Shown: positions 26,623 through 35,800 of the stretch, in pieces
How the letters are laid out: every line of letters begins with the position of its first letter
Numbering within the stretch: position 1 is the first letter of the stretch
Assembly (NCBI GenBank): GCA_963783085.1
Contig: CAWAMJ010000020.1
Span: 558,001-622,000 of the forward strand
Source of the DNA: CAVYUC01 sp963783085
GTDB taxonomy: Bacteria > Bacteroidota > Bacteroidia > Bacteroidales > Prolixibacteraceae
Direction: 5' to 3'
Length of the DNA: 64,000 nt
Position numbers and translations under genes: made by a program
Notes under the pieces: generated by a model
Databases searched by the model: none
Seen by the model: only the letters and a program-made list of their open reading frames with translations
Told to the model about the DNA's origin: nothing

Positions 26623-27219
26623 TCATTCCGAAAATTCAATTTTCCAGAGTCCCCGAAAATCATTTAGTCCGTAGCCGGTGGCCCGGTCTTTTGGATACAG
26701 TGTTTGAAGCTTTTCCAAAGTTGCGGTTTCTATATTGTCGCCTGGTGTGCCGTGGCATTTTAAACAAGTAGGCGCCACGGTTTTAATCGGCTTGTAATAA
26801 ATTAATTTGTTGTTTATTTTAAGAAGCGTGTCTTTTGCAGCGCCCGGTTTTATTTCCGCAGTAAAAGCTTTCCAAAGTTGTTTTTCGCGATTATTTTTTA
26901 AGTTATTTTCAGGGTTCCGGTTTTTTTCTGAAATCCGGGATATGGAAACGCCACTTATCCGGTTTAAACTGTCGATGATTGATGATGCCCGGCTGTTGCA
27001 AAATCCGACAGCATATTCGGCGCCGCCTTTCTGTATAGCTTTTCCTACATGTGCAAGCAACACGCCTTGTGCTAAATTGGAAATTTCGTTGCCCTTCTGC
27101 ACGTATTTCCGGTAAGTTGCTTCATCAATACCGGTGCTTCCGGAACGTTTTTTTGAATTACAGGAAAATAATATGAAAAGGAAGGAAATTGTCAAAATAT
27201 AAATTGTTGTGGTTTTCAT
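26623..27219 (-). CDS. DUF3365 (Tll0287-like) c-heme lipoprotein
   Basis: A 198-residue envelope protein. The signal ends in a lipobox (FILFSC), giving a lipid anchor on Cys20. The body is the DUF3365/Tll0287-like sensor fold with a single CLKCH heme c site near residue 155, and AVGFCNSRA as the conserved upstream motif. The PAS-like fold with a c-type heme is usually a redox or gas sensor or small electron carrier. No sensor kinase is attached here. Confidence 0.87.
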   Translation of the reverse strand: MKTTTIYILTISFLFILFSCNSKKRSGSTGIDEATYRKYVQKGNEISNLAQGVLLAHVGKAIQKGGAEYAVGFCNSRASSIIDSLNRISGVSISRISEKNRNPENNLKNNREKQLWKAFTAEIKPGAAKDTLLKINNKLIYYKPIKTVAPTCLKCHGTPGDNIETATLEKLQTLYPKDRATGYGLNDFRGLWKIEFSE

Positions 27220-27431
27220 TGTTTTTGATTTTTTGATTTACCAGGAATAAAGTTAGGAAAATTGTCCGACAGGTATCGCCAAAAAACAGCTTTTTGAAAT
27301 GGTTTTAAAACTTGTTAAAAGTTCAGTTAAAAATAATTAACCGCTTTACAATATTATGTTTATGGATTAAATTTGAAATAAAATTAAAATTTCAAACATC
27401 TGACTTATTAACTAATTGTAAAACAATTAAA

Positions 27432-28130
27432 ATGATCCTAAAAAACGCCGGCTTTTTAAAATCAGCCATTCTGCTCCCATTTTGGCTCTTTGGCAATAAC
27501 GCTTACACACAAACTGAAATGCGGGAAAGCCCGAACTGGATGAAATCTGATACTTTGAAAAAGTATAATCTGTTGCAAACTATACCGGATTTCGAATCAA
27601 ATTCATTCAATTACCAGAGAGTTTTCAGTTTACCGCATTTATTTATGGAAAAAGCAAAATTCTTGAAGCCCTTAAAAAAACAAGGTTACCCGGATTGGTT
27701 GTCTTTTAGGCAAATAAAAACGGAATTAGAATATGCCGGTCTGGGAGGATACCAGTATTTTAACAACCGATTAATTATCAAAAAGAATAAATTCGCCCTG
27801 AAAATTGAGTCTGGCCTGGCGAATCAAAATACACTGCTGATGACCGCACCAATGTATCAGCTAAGTTTTGGCACACAGATAAAATACCAGTTAACCGATT
27901 GGCTGGATGCTTATTTATACGGGCAGTATGTAACAAAACCGCTTAACCGGCCCAAAGGTTTTTTTGATCCTTTTTTGTACAGCAATCCTCTGTTTCTTCA
28001 AACAGAAGTTGGCGGTGGTTTAAGAACCAATTTCAAAAGAGTGAATGCTGACTTAAAAGTTTTCTCTATCTACCGTGAAGAGTCACAAACATTTAGTCCG
28101 ATGAATTCCGTATTGAAAATTGAATTTTAG
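27432..28130 (+). CDS. Hypothetical exported protein
   Basis: The ATG at 27432 is preferred because it begins a good signal peptide (MILKNAGFLKSAILLPFWLFGNNAYTQ); the frame is open to 27312 without such character. The mature part has alternating amphipathic strands (LIIKKNKFALKIESGLA, YQLSFGTQIKYQLTDWLDAYLYGQYV, LKVFSIYREE) suggesting a small outer-membrane barrel. No family recognised. It is divergent from the DUF3365 gene and followed at about 120 bases by a CarboxypepD_reg-like protein. Confidence 0.7.
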   Translation: MILKNAGFLKSAILLPFWLFGNNAYTQTEMRESPNWMKSDTLKKYNLLQTIPDFESNSFNYQRVFSLPHLFMEKAKFLKPLKKQGYPDWLSFRQIKTELEYAGLGGYQYFNNRLIIKKNKFALKIESGLANQNTLLMTAPMYQLSFGTQIKYQLTDWLDAYLYGQYVTKPLNRPKGFFDPFLYSNPLFLQTEVGGGLRTNFKRVNADLKVFSIYREESQTFSPMNSVLKIEF

Positions 28131-28251
28131 TCTACACGATTTTTCGTAAAAATTTTGAGATGGCTTAATTGTTGTTAAAATTGCAGTTAAAATATGTTAT
28201 ATTCCCCACTTCGAATAGGATTTCAGATATTTTTGTTCAGGCTTTCAAAAA

Positions 28252-28998
28252 ATGTTGAAAATAAAACACATACTACTGCTATTCCTTTCTTCGCTGGTAT
28301 TGAATGCATCAGCTCAGGTAGAAATTATCGATCCTATTCTAATCCGTTTGAAAGGCCGGATTGTTAGTGTTGCCGACAGCTCGGCTGTCCCCTATGCCAA
28401 CATTGTAAACAACCGCACGCACAGCGGCACCATCACCAATGCCGATGGCTTTTTCACACTCGAAATGCTAAACATCGACAGTCTGGTGGTATCTTCAGTT
28501 GGCTACCAAAAAGAAGTATTTAAAGTTCCTTACAATTACAACGGTCAAAATACTGTTGTTTTTGAGATGAAACCTGTTAGTTACGGGATTAGCGAGGTGG
28601 AAGTCAAAGGGAAAAAGCAGGAATACGATCTTGGAATAGGGCAGGGTAAACCGGTGGACCTTCCTCCGGAACTACGGGGTAATGCCTTTAATGAAAAGCC
28701 TCCTATTTTGGCTGCTCTTTTTAATCCAATCTCTTTTCTGCAATATTATTTAAGCGGCAGCGAAAAGGAAAAACGGGAAGTTCGCGAGGCGATGGCAATC
28801 CAGCGGAACTGGGAAATGCATTCGCAAAACTACAATAAAGAAATGGTGATGAAGCTAACCGGTTTGAATGAAGCAAACGCCGATTCCTTCATGATTTGGT
28901 TTAACGCTCAGAATGTGCTACCGTATACTTCGTCGGAATACGAAGTTCGGGCTTCCATTCGGGAATATTATGAAATTTACAGGCGGGAAAAGAAATAA
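28252..28998 (+). CDS. Exported protein with CarboxypepD_reg-like domain
   Basis: A 248-residue protein with a signal peptide (ending LNASAQ). A carboxypeptidase-regulatory-like beta sandwich follows at residues 28-112, with the usual pattern of this domain: RLKGRIVSVADSSAVPYANIV, then GTITNADGFFTLEM, then LVVSSVGYQKEVF. The C-terminal half is charged and helical with no recognised domain. Proteins of this form are common in Bacteroidota and probably lie at the outer membrane. The exact function is unknown. Confidence 0.8.
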   Translation: MLKIKHILLLFLSSLVLNASAQVEIIDPILIRLKGRIVSVADSSAVPYANIVNNRTHSGTITNADGFFTLEMLNIDSLVVSSVGYQKEVFKVPYNYNGQNTVVFEMKPVSYGISEVEVKGKKQEYDLGIGQGKPVDLPPELRGNAFNEKPPILAALFNPISFLQYYLSGSEKEKREVREAMAIQRNWEMHSQNYNKEMVMKLTGLNEANADSFMIWFNAQNVLPYTSSEYEVRASIREYYEIYRREKK

Positions 28999-29002
28999 AT
29001 GA

Positions 29003-29045
29003 AAACAACCCGCGCCACCAATTTTACTGCTGACCCGGGTTGTTT
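29003..29045. terminator. Bidirectional terminator hairpin
   Basis: AAACAACCCG (29003-29012) pairs with CGGGTTGTTT (29036-29045) between two convergent genes (stops at 28998 and 29093). A and T tracts lie on the proper sides for both strands. Confidence 0.7.
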
Positions 29046-29092
29046 CAATCCCTCCTGTGGAAGGATCACCTGTTTGCCTGTACGGCGGGATT

Positions 29093-29695
29093 TTACAATT
29101 CTTTCAGTTTAATATTCCGCCATTTTACTTTGATGCCACCACCGGAGTGGATTTGCAGGGCGATGGCGCCTTTGCCTTCGGCAATTTTTTCATCTTCAAT
29201 ATCTACCATTTGTTCCCCGTTCAGCCAGGTTGTTACATGACCGCCGACAACCCTGATTTTCATTTTATTCCATTCTCCCATTTTCAGGATGTCTTCTTTT
29301 TCTTCCGGAATTTGAACCAGCCAGCCGCGACCGTACGATTCATAAATACCACCGGTGTCGTGCCCGGGAGGCGCAACTTCAACCTGCCAGCCGCTGACCT
29401 TTGTTCCGTCAAATGTAGAACGAATAAATACTCCGCTGTTTCCATTGGCTTCCTGTTTAAATTCCAACTCCAGCTCAAAATCATCGTAATTTTTTTCGGT
29501 GGAAAGGTAGCCGTATTCTTTGTCGGGGCCACTTTCACAAATTAGCAATCCATCTTCCACATACCATTTTTCGGTACCGTGAATAACCCAGCCATTCAGA
29601 TTTTTACCATTAAAAATCGATTTGTAGCCTTTGCTGCTCGCACCGGCAGCATACAGCAGAAATGCTGCCATCAGAAAGAATGTTGTTTTCTTCAT
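29093..29695 (-). CDS. Secreted DUF1080 (3-keto-disaccharide hydrolase-type) protein
   Basis: A 200-residue exported protein (signal peptide ending YAAGASSK). The DUF1080 jelly-roll fold is visible throughout: KSIFNGKNLNGWVIHG, then YDDFELELEFKQEANGNSGVFIRS, then GWQVEV, GGIYESYGRGW and WNKMKIRVVGGHVTTWLNGE. Members bind or cleave glycosides, in some cases 3-keto-glucosides. A single domain of this size is a normal Bacteroidota member. No neighbouring sugar dehydrogenase is present, so the natural substrate is unknown. Confidence 0.9.
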   Translation of the reverse strand: MKKTTFFLMAAFLLYAAGASSKGYKSIFNGKNLNGWVIHGTEKWYVEDGLLICESGPDKEYGYLSTEKNYDDFELELEFKQEANGNSGVFIRSTFDGTKVSGWQVEVAPPGHDTGGIYESYGRGWLVQIPEEKEDILKMGEWNKMKIRVVGGHVTTWLNGEQMVDIEDEKIAEGKGAIALQIHSGGGIKVKWRNIKLKEL

Positions 29696-29764
29696 TTTGT
29701 ACTGATATTGTTTTAGTTTTATTTAAAGTAATTCAATGTAAATTAAGTTGCTGCGGCAAAAAGA

Positions 29765-30424
29765 TTAACCTTCTCCGATTTCTTTTTTTAGCAGTTTCAC
29801 GTTGTTTTCAAGCCGTGTGATGGTTGCATCCTTTTCATTTAACTGTTGCTTGAGTTCTTCGGTTTCAGATTTTACCTGGGCAAGCTGGTTTCTCAGGGTT
29901 TCCAAACGTTCTTCGGCCCGTTCTTTTTCAGTGGTTAAAGTATTTACTTTTTCCTGCAACCTGCTGATATCGAAATTTTTCTGGTCGAGCAGCGAAGAGT
30001 TGCTGGAAATATCGTTTTCCAGTTGCTTTACCTGCGCCTCCAACCGCTTTATCGTTTGGTTTCTTGTTTCCAGTTCTTCGGAAAGACGCTGCTTTTCAAA
30101 ATCGAGGTTAAAACTGGTGGACTCCAGCGATTCCTTTTGTTCGTTCAGCTGTTCTTTCAATGCATAGGCAACCTGGTTTAACGAATCGATGTACTGATCT
30201 TTTATGGCATTATTTTCAAGCAATGCGTTTTTCATTTCTTCGTAATCTGCTATCATCGCTTCAATTCGGGCTGCTTTATCGTTGTTTTCCTGCGTTAACT
30301 GCCTTACCTGTTCCTCGGCCGACAATCTGCCGGCTTGCATCTCCAGAAATTTTTTCTTCGACACGCAAGAGGTAAGTATAAGAATGAAAACCGTAAATAA
30401 AAGTACCGGATATTTGTTTATCAT
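29765..30424 (-). CDS. Coiled-coil lipoprotein
   Basis: The start at 30424 (MINKYPVLLFTVFILILTSC) gives a lipoprotein signal with Cys20; the frame extends 11 codons further upstream without adding signal character. Nearly the whole mature protein is a heptad-rich coiled coil (EEQVRQLTQENNDKAARIEAM, ISRLQEKVNTLTTEKERAEERLE and others). It resembles the N-terminal half of OmpA-type Bacteroidota lipoproteins, but there is no C-terminal OmpA peptidoglycan-binding domain. Its role may be as an envelope spacer (inference). Confidence 0.8.
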   Translation of the reverse strand: MINKYPVLLFTVFILILTSCVSKKKFLEMQAGRLSAEEQVRQLTQENNDKAARIEAMIADYEEMKNALLENNAIKDQYIDSLNQVAYALKEQLNEQKESLESTSFNLDFEKQRLSEELETRNQTIKRLEAQVKQLENDISSNSSLLDQKNFDISRLQEKVNTLTTEKERAEERLETLRNQLAQVKSETEELKQQLNEKDATITRLENNVKLLKKEIGEG

Positions 30425-30534
30425 GATTTTTCTTTTACATTTCAACAAATATAACAAATAATCATCCGGTATAATAATATTAACCGGCGGGAGAATGTTA
30501 TTGATTTACTACATTTATTGAAATTTTGAAAAGA

Positions 30535-31656
30535 ATGAAAAAGTTACTGGTCCTATTCATTTCAGCTTTAATTGGTTTTCAGGCAGCCGCACAGGGAAAA
30601 AGTACAATAGTGGAAATTATTTCAGGAAAAGTGATCAATGAAATCACCAACGAACCAGTTGCATATACCAATGTGGGATTGGAAAATACATTGATTGGAA
30701 CTGCCAGCAATGCAGAAGGTTATTTCGAACTTAAAATCCCGAAAGATATGGTCGACAAAAGTGTTTATTTTTCCGCAGTCGGGTTTAAAAACGACACATT
30801 TCCCGTGTCGCAGCTGTTTGGCAGGGAATACTCCATTGTAAAACTGGAACCGCGGACGTACGATATTGAAAATATTGACATCGCCGGACGCTCGCGCGTG
30901 ATGCAGCGGATTTTAAGAATGGCCTCTGAAAATACCCCGTACAATTTTATTGGCGGTCCGTTTAACCTGATCGGTACTTACACCAACAACAAAACCATAG
31001 ATGATACTATTCACACCGAAAAGCAACTGGGGGTTTTAATTTATGATGAAACCGGATATTCTGATCCGTCAGTGTTAAATGCTTATAAACAACGAAGTTA
31101 TTCGCTTGAAAACAAAGTTGCGAACAAGGATTTATCTTTTGCAGAAGGTAGTACAAACCTCGATGACCTGCTGGAATTTGATTTGGTAAGAACTGCTTCA
31201 TCGGTGCTTGATCCGGATATTCTCGGTCGTTTTGAATTGGCATTGAAAGACGAACCGCAGGTTGATGGCAAACCTGCCTGGGTAATTTCTTTCAGCGAGC
31301 CGAATCCTTCGCTGGCAGGTTCGCGCGATTTTTATGCTAACCTTTATGAAGGTGAAATTACCATTATAAAAGATGATTATTCGGTGAAGAAAATTACGGG
31401 GAAAGTTAAATCGGCGAGGAATAACCGACAGGGAAAATCACTGGCAGTGAGCCCTTCAGCTAAAGATTTCCACACCGGAGTGAGTTATGATTTCACCATT
31501 GTTTATTCGAACCTCAAGCCCGATTACATCATTATGGATCGCTCGTATAAAACCAACGGAAAAAAGGTGAATGAGAAAACGAGCCTGGTGGTAAAACAGG
31601 TGCAAACCACCAATCTTACCACCATTTCAGGCCGCGAATATTTTGTCGGAAAATAG
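30535..31656 (+). CDS. Exported protein with N-terminal CarboxypepD_reg-like domain
   Basis: The ATG at 30535 begins a clear signal peptide (MKKLLVLFISALIGFQAAAQ). Residues about 26-105 are the CarboxypepD_reg-like fold (EIISGKVINEITNEPVAYTNVG, IGTASNAEGYFELKIP, VYFSAVGFKNDTF). The remainder is a beta-rich domain with a single conserved feel but no family I can name. Divergent from the coiled-coil lipoprotein gene. Unknown function, probably at the outer membrane. Confidence 0.8.
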   Translation: MKKLLVLFISALIGFQAAAQGKSTIVEIISGKVINEITNEPVAYTNVGLENTLIGTASNAEGYFELKIPKDMVDKSVYFSAVGFKNDTFPVSQLFGREYSIVKLEPRTYDIENIDIAGRSRVMQRILRMASENTPYNFIGGPFNLIGTYTNNKTIDDTIHTEKQLGVLIYDETGYSDPSVLNAYKQRSYSLENKVANKDLSFAEGSTNLDDLLEFDLVRTASSVLDPDILGRFELALKDEPQVDGKPAWVISFSEPNPSLAGSRDFYANLYEGEITIIKDDYSVKKITGKVKSARNNRQGKSLAVSPSAKDFHTGVSYDFTIVYSNLKPDYIIMDRSYKTNGKKVNEKTSLVVKQVQTTNLTTISGREYFVGK

Positions 31657-31659
31657 CAG

Positions 31660-32349
31660 TTATAACTGTTGAATTCCCGCGAGTTCCATACTTGATGCGA
31701 GTTTTCCCTTTTTGTCGTAGCTCTCCGATTTTACAATTCCGATACCTTTGGCATACCACTCGGTACTTTGCGTTTTTACGTTCATACCCAAAACGGTTGC
31801 ATTTACGTTGCTCGTAAATTTGTAGCTGTTGAATGTGCCGGCGCCAACGTTTACGTCTTCAATTGATTCCAGTTTGCGATCGGTTACCTGAGCGCCCATT
31901 TTCATGTTAAGGAACCCCATTTTCATAGCCATTTCCACGTTGGCATCCGGAAGCATATCGCCCGGTTGCGCGTTAACCGGCAGTTCCATATTGTTTCCGG
32001 TAACTTCAACTGCAACACCCCCATCGCCATTCTGGTAAAAAGCATTTTTGTTGATGAAGTTGCTCATGTCCATGTAAAGTTTATCTCCCCGCTGCTGAAT
32101 GGTGATTTCTTCGTTGTAAATCACTGCCTCTTTACCGTCGAGCGACTCGATGAGGTAAACAATGTCTATGTCACTGCCGTTGCGTTTCACCTGTTTGATG
32201 GTGTATTTCATACCACCGGTTTCTTTTCCTTTTTTATCGAAAGATTTGTAGGTTAAAACAGTTCCTTCCTTAGTCGGAAAAAAGGTTTCCTGCGCTTTTG
32301 CTGCGAGGCATGTCAGCGCCAGAACAGCGATTAAAAGAATGTTTTTCAT
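31660..32349 (-). CDS. Secreted DUF3108-like / TapB-type protein
   Basis: A 229-residue exported protein (MKNILLIAVLALTCLAAKAQ signal). The mature sequence has the pattern of TapB/DUF3108-like proteins: FFPTKEGTVLTYKSFDKKGKETGGM at the start, then a stretch of beta strands, ending with TQSTEWYAKGIGIVKSESYDKKGKL. It is convergent with the preceding gene, three bases between stops. The function of this family is unknown; it is generally periplasmic or on the surface. Confidence 0.75.
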   Translation of the reverse strand: MKNILLIAVLALTCLAAKAQETFFPTKEGTVLTYKSFDKKGKETGGMKYTIKQVKRNGSDIDIVYLIESLDGKEAVIYNEEITIQQRGDKLYMDMSNFINKNAFYQNGDGGVAVEVTGNNMELPVNAQPGDMLPDANVEMAMKMGFLNMKMGAQVTDRKLESIEDVNVGAGTFNSYKFTSNVNATVLGMNVKTQSTEWYAKGIGIVKSESYDKKGKLASSMELAGIQQL

Positions 32350-32364
32350 ATTTCTGAATTTAAA

Positions 32365-33115
32365 TTATTGATTAAAAATTGAATAGAATTCGAATGCGAT
32401 ATCGGAATAACAATAGAAATTTTCGGCAGGCAAAAGCGACGTATAAAAAGATTTGGCGGGAATTAGCCACAGGATATTTTGAGCACTTTTTTTATAACCG
32501 GAATTATAGGCAGTAGCATAAAACCTTAATTTTTCTTCGTCTGAATTCCAGTTGATAAAGCTAAATTTTACATCCATTATTTTAATAAAAGCAGTCAGGT
32601 ACTTAACCTGCCCTTCAGCCGTTTTTAACCGGTTCAGCCGTTTTGCCCTTTTTTCCGGTGATTCAGGCAATCCGGCAAAATTCATCATAACCTGCGATTT
32701 TCAGTTCTCTTGCGTCATGCTCAATTTGTTCTGCAAAAGAGGGTTTCATCTGAAACCGCCCCACGGAAAAATCGGCGTACGCACTGCCGTATTTTACATA
32801 CAACACCATCAATCCGGCTATTTCAGCCTGGTTTTGTAAAAAAGAATACCGGACCGTTTCCGGAAATACAATCGCCCGGGCAAAATTTGGATCAACTTCC
32901 GATTTGCGTAACGAATCGACCAACCAGTTTGCCGACAGAAAATACCGGACTGCCCGGTTGTATTTTTCGCCTACATTGGTTTTAAATGCGTTGGTTCCGG
33001 TTATTGCAGATGCTTTCTGGTCTGCAAAAAGTGCTGCCGGGAGAAGTAAAACCAGGAGAATTATTTTAAAGCGTTTTGGTACAATCAACCACATCTTTTC
33101 CATTTTCCAGGGCAA
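32365..33115 (-). pseudogene. Exported lysozyme-fold-like protein, frame broken by one base
   Basis: The frame from 33115 stops at 32663, and the rest of the protein continues in another frame to 32365. Removing one base from the A4 run at 32677-32680 (T4 on the coding strand) joins them as DEFAGLPESPEKRAKRLNRLKTAEG. The N-terminus has a signal segment (IILLVLLLPAALFADQ). Glutamate in ARAIVFPETVRY and SVGRFQMKPSFAEQ in a downstream helix recall the E and GxxQM pattern of transglycosylases, so a cell-wall role is possible (inference). The gene overlaps the end of the preceding gene by about 50 bases; starts at 33103 or 33094 would reduce this. Confidence 0.65.
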
Positions 33116-34127
33116 TCCATTTCAAAACTGTTTTTCCTCCATTGATTTCATAATCCATCACTACCGGTGCAGGACCGATAACGCCATCGCTGAAAATGAT
33201 TTTATCGTACCCCGCCACGGCATAATTTTTACCATCGGGAGAAAGCCAGACACTGCAGGTGGAAAGGCTGATTTCCTCGTAGGTAAACTGTTTGATTTTT
33301 ATGCCATTGATATAAAGCGTATTGTCGAAAATCATATACCAATTGTCGCCCCCGGTCAAACAAAAAGCGGGATTGCTGTCAAACATGTCGTCAGCCGGAA
33401 ACGGACCAAATGTTTTCCCGTCGGCTGTGTGGATGAAAGCTTTCGGTTGCCCCTGATTTTTCTGTTGCTCTTCGATCTTCTGTGCCAGTTTCATGAGTTC
33501 TTCCTGGCTCATATTTGCAAAATCAATGTTCTCCATTTCCTTCTGAATGGCTTCTTTTTCGCGGCAGACCGCCAGAACTTGTTTTCCCGATTTACTCACA
33601 TGTAAATATTCACCTTCGCCATTTAATGGTTTGGCCGGCTTGTTTGATGAAATCAGGTAACTTGCGTCGTCATCGTCTACGGTAGCAAAAAACGAAGATT
33701 TATCCGGCGATATGTAAAACCTGTAGATCATTGAAAAAGGACCGTAACTTTTATTGTTAAAACGTATTTTAAACTTGCCTTCATCCGTATATTCCATGTA
33801 ATTTTCCATGATTTCAGGTTCTTCGGGCACATATGCGGAACAATCGTTCAGGTACCTGCCGTCACAATCTTTCGGAAGAAATTTTTCACGCTGAAACGGA
33901 CCTTTTCGCTGCCCGTTTACATATTCGTAAAAAAGTTCGTTTTTTTGGGTTACCAGGTATACCTGGCCGCCGGAATTGTTCATTTCAAGACAACTTTCGG
34001 AGTAAACAATGCTTTCGCCGGGTTGAATTGAAAACAGGATTTTTTTGGTGACGGGCGTTTGCGGACGAGCTGTTATCCAAAGGCAACAACAGGCTGTTGC
34101 CATTAAAAAAAATGCTTTGGTTTTCAT
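33066..34127 (-). CDS. Hypothetical secreted protein
   Basis: A 353-residue protein with a signal peptide (MKTKAFFLMATACCCLWITARPQ). The mature part has repeated strand-turn units (YEYVNGQRKGPFQREKF, KIRFNNKSYGPFSMIYRF, AFIHTADGKTFGPFPADDM) containing a GPF element, suggesting a beta-propeller or repeat fold. A helical interruption lies around residue 210. No family recognised. The next gene, the lysozyme-like protein, overlaps its 3' end. Confidence 0.7.
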   Translation of the reverse strand: MKTKAFFLMATACCCLWITARPQTPVTKKILFSIQPGESIVYSESCLEMNNSGGQVYLVTQKNELFYEYVNGQRKGPFQREKFLPKDCDGRYLNDCSAYVPEEPEIMENYMEYTDEGKFKIRFNNKSYGPFSMIYRFYISPDKSSFFATVDDDDASYLISSNKPAKPLNGEGEYLHVSKSGKQVLAVCREKEAIQKEMENIDFANMSQEELMKLAQKIEEQQKNQGQPKAFIHTADGKTFGPFPADDMFDSNPAFCLTGGDNWYMIFDNTLYINGIKIKQFTYEEISLSTCSVWLSPDGKNYAVAGYDKIIFSDGVIGPAPVVMDYEINGGKTVLKWIALENGKDVVDCTKTL

Positions 34128-34395
34128 TGACGGTTTAGTTTGTGATTTAAAACTTATGCTTTTTACAAATTCTAAAATTATAAAACTTTACCCAAATAAT
34201 TATTATGAAGAACAGGTATTTTTTCAGGTTGGATAGCAAGTGGTAACACAGGGGAATATTTCGGAAAAACGAAATCTTGTTTTAATTGGAGTGCTCAGCA
34301 CATCAGATAGTTATTCGTTTATGATTGCGGAATCAACTTCAATCTGAAGTTTTGATAATCACAAACAGGGGCAGCGCAAATAAATGTGGATAGCT

Positions 34396-35706
34396 TTAAT
34401 CTATTTTGAAAAGTTCTTCTTCCGGCACCACTTTCACCCGGATACTGTCTTTCAGGGTTTTGTTAATGGTATTGTATGGCGCAATTACAACTTCATCGCC
34501 GGGGTTCAATCCTTCTTTAATCTCAATGCTGGTATTGTCCTGTATCCCGGTTTTTACATCAAGCTGCCGCGCCATTCCATCCCTGACAACAAAAACCACC
34601 TCTTTTTGCTCGTCGCGCGCCGGCATTGCCGTTTCTTCGCCGGTTTGATCCGGTTGACCGGCCCGGCTCGCGTTCTGTCTTTTTTCGTCGATTGCCCTTG
34701 TAGTTACGGCGGAAATGGGAACAGAGATTACATCCTCGCGGGTTTCAGTCATGATTTCAACAGTGGCCGACATACCCGGCCGGAACGGGTAAATGTTTCC
34801 GGAAGTGGAATCAATCAGGTCTGCGTACGATTCATGAAGCAAAAAAATCTTTACATCGAAATTGGTCACCTGATCGGTGGAAGTGCCTGTTACACTTGCC
34901 GAATTGGCAATTTCGGTAACAATACCTTTGAATTTGCGCTGCATGTAGGCATCTACTTCCACAAGCGCAGTGTCGTGAAGTGCTACTTTAACAATATCAT
35001 TTTCATTTACTTCCACCTGTACTTCCATGCGGTCGAGATCGGCAACAACCATCATATCGGTACCCGCGTACATATTTGTACCAACCACGCGTTCGCCTTT
35101 TTCAACGTTCAAGGCCGAAACAGTTCCTGAAATCGGAGAATAGATTTTTGTTTTGATTAGCTGTTCATTTGCTTCGGAAACAGACGCTTCAGCGCTTTTT
35201 ACAGTGAATTGTGCTGCGCGAACTTCAGCTTGTGCTACTTTGAAAGATGCTTCAGCCGATTCAAATTCCGACACCGGAATAGCGCCGTTATCATACAGTT
35301 GTTTTGCGCGGTTATAAGCCGTTTCACGTTCTATTTGCTGTGCTTCGGCTTGTGCCATTCGCGCTTTTGATGAATTTAATGCTGCTTCCGCCCGGTTTAA
35401 TGCCGAAATATACATATCAGGTTTTATGACGCAGAGCGGATTGCCGGCGTTAACTGCATCGCCTTCCTCTACATAAAGTTCAATGATTTCGCCCGATACA
35501 TCGGGGCTGATTTTTACTTCGGTTTCAGGCTGTATTTTCCCGTTGGCAGTTATAAATTCTGTGATTGTTTTACTTTCAACTTTTTGTGTGGCAACGCTAA
35601 CGGTGAATTCGTTGCCAAACCATCCGGCTTTTTTCCCAACAACCAGCAATACAATTACAATCACTAAAATACCGATAGCAAAGGGAAGAATCTTTTTTTG
35701 GCTCAT
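34396..35706 (-). CDS. HlyD/RND-type membrane fusion protein
   Basis: A 436-residue periplasmic adaptor that would couple an inner-membrane pump to an outer-membrane channel. It has an N-terminal membrane anchor (IGILVIVIVLLVVG), a biotinyl-lipoyl-like half (ITANGKIQPETEVKISPDVSGEII) and a long alpha-hairpin (ALNRAEAALNSSKARMAQAEAQQI). The second lipoyl half follows (KIYSPISGTVSALNVEKGERVVG), then the beta-barrel domain. In MacA-type systems the next genes are MacB permease and ATPase, but none follow here; glutamate-rich linkers may be lineage-specific. Confidence 0.88.
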   Translation of the reverse strand: MSQKKILPFAIGILVIVIVLLVVGKKAGWFGNEFTVSVATQKVESKTITEFITANGKIQPETEVKISPDVSGEIIELYVEEGDAVNAGNPLCVIKPDMYISALNRAEAALNSSKARMAQAEAQQIERETAYNRAKQLYDNGAIPVSEFESAEASFKVAQAEVRAAQFTVKSAEASVSEANEQLIKTKIYSPISGTVSALNVEKGERVVGTNMYAGTDMMVVADLDRMEVQVEVNENDIVKVALHDTALVEVDAYMQRKFKGIVTEIANSASVTGTSTDQVTNFDVKIFLLHESYADLIDSTSGNIYPFRPGMSATVEIMTETREDVISVPISAVTTRAIDEKRQNASRAGQPDQTGEETAMPARDEQKEVVFVVRDGMARQLDVKTGIQDNTSIEIKEGLNPGDEVVIAPYNTINKTLKDSIRVKVVPEEELFKID

Positions 35707-35800
35707 TTTGAAGAAAGTTTGATGAATAAGTCAGTTAAGTTGTGCCAAAATTACAACAAAAAATATTACCTGTTTCATTCTGGCGCAATATTACGGAAAA

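Noticed and set aside
34128..34395. Intergenic region downstream of the HlyD-type gene at 34396
   Set aside because: Inspected for a missing pump gene or a small RNA; nothing supported.
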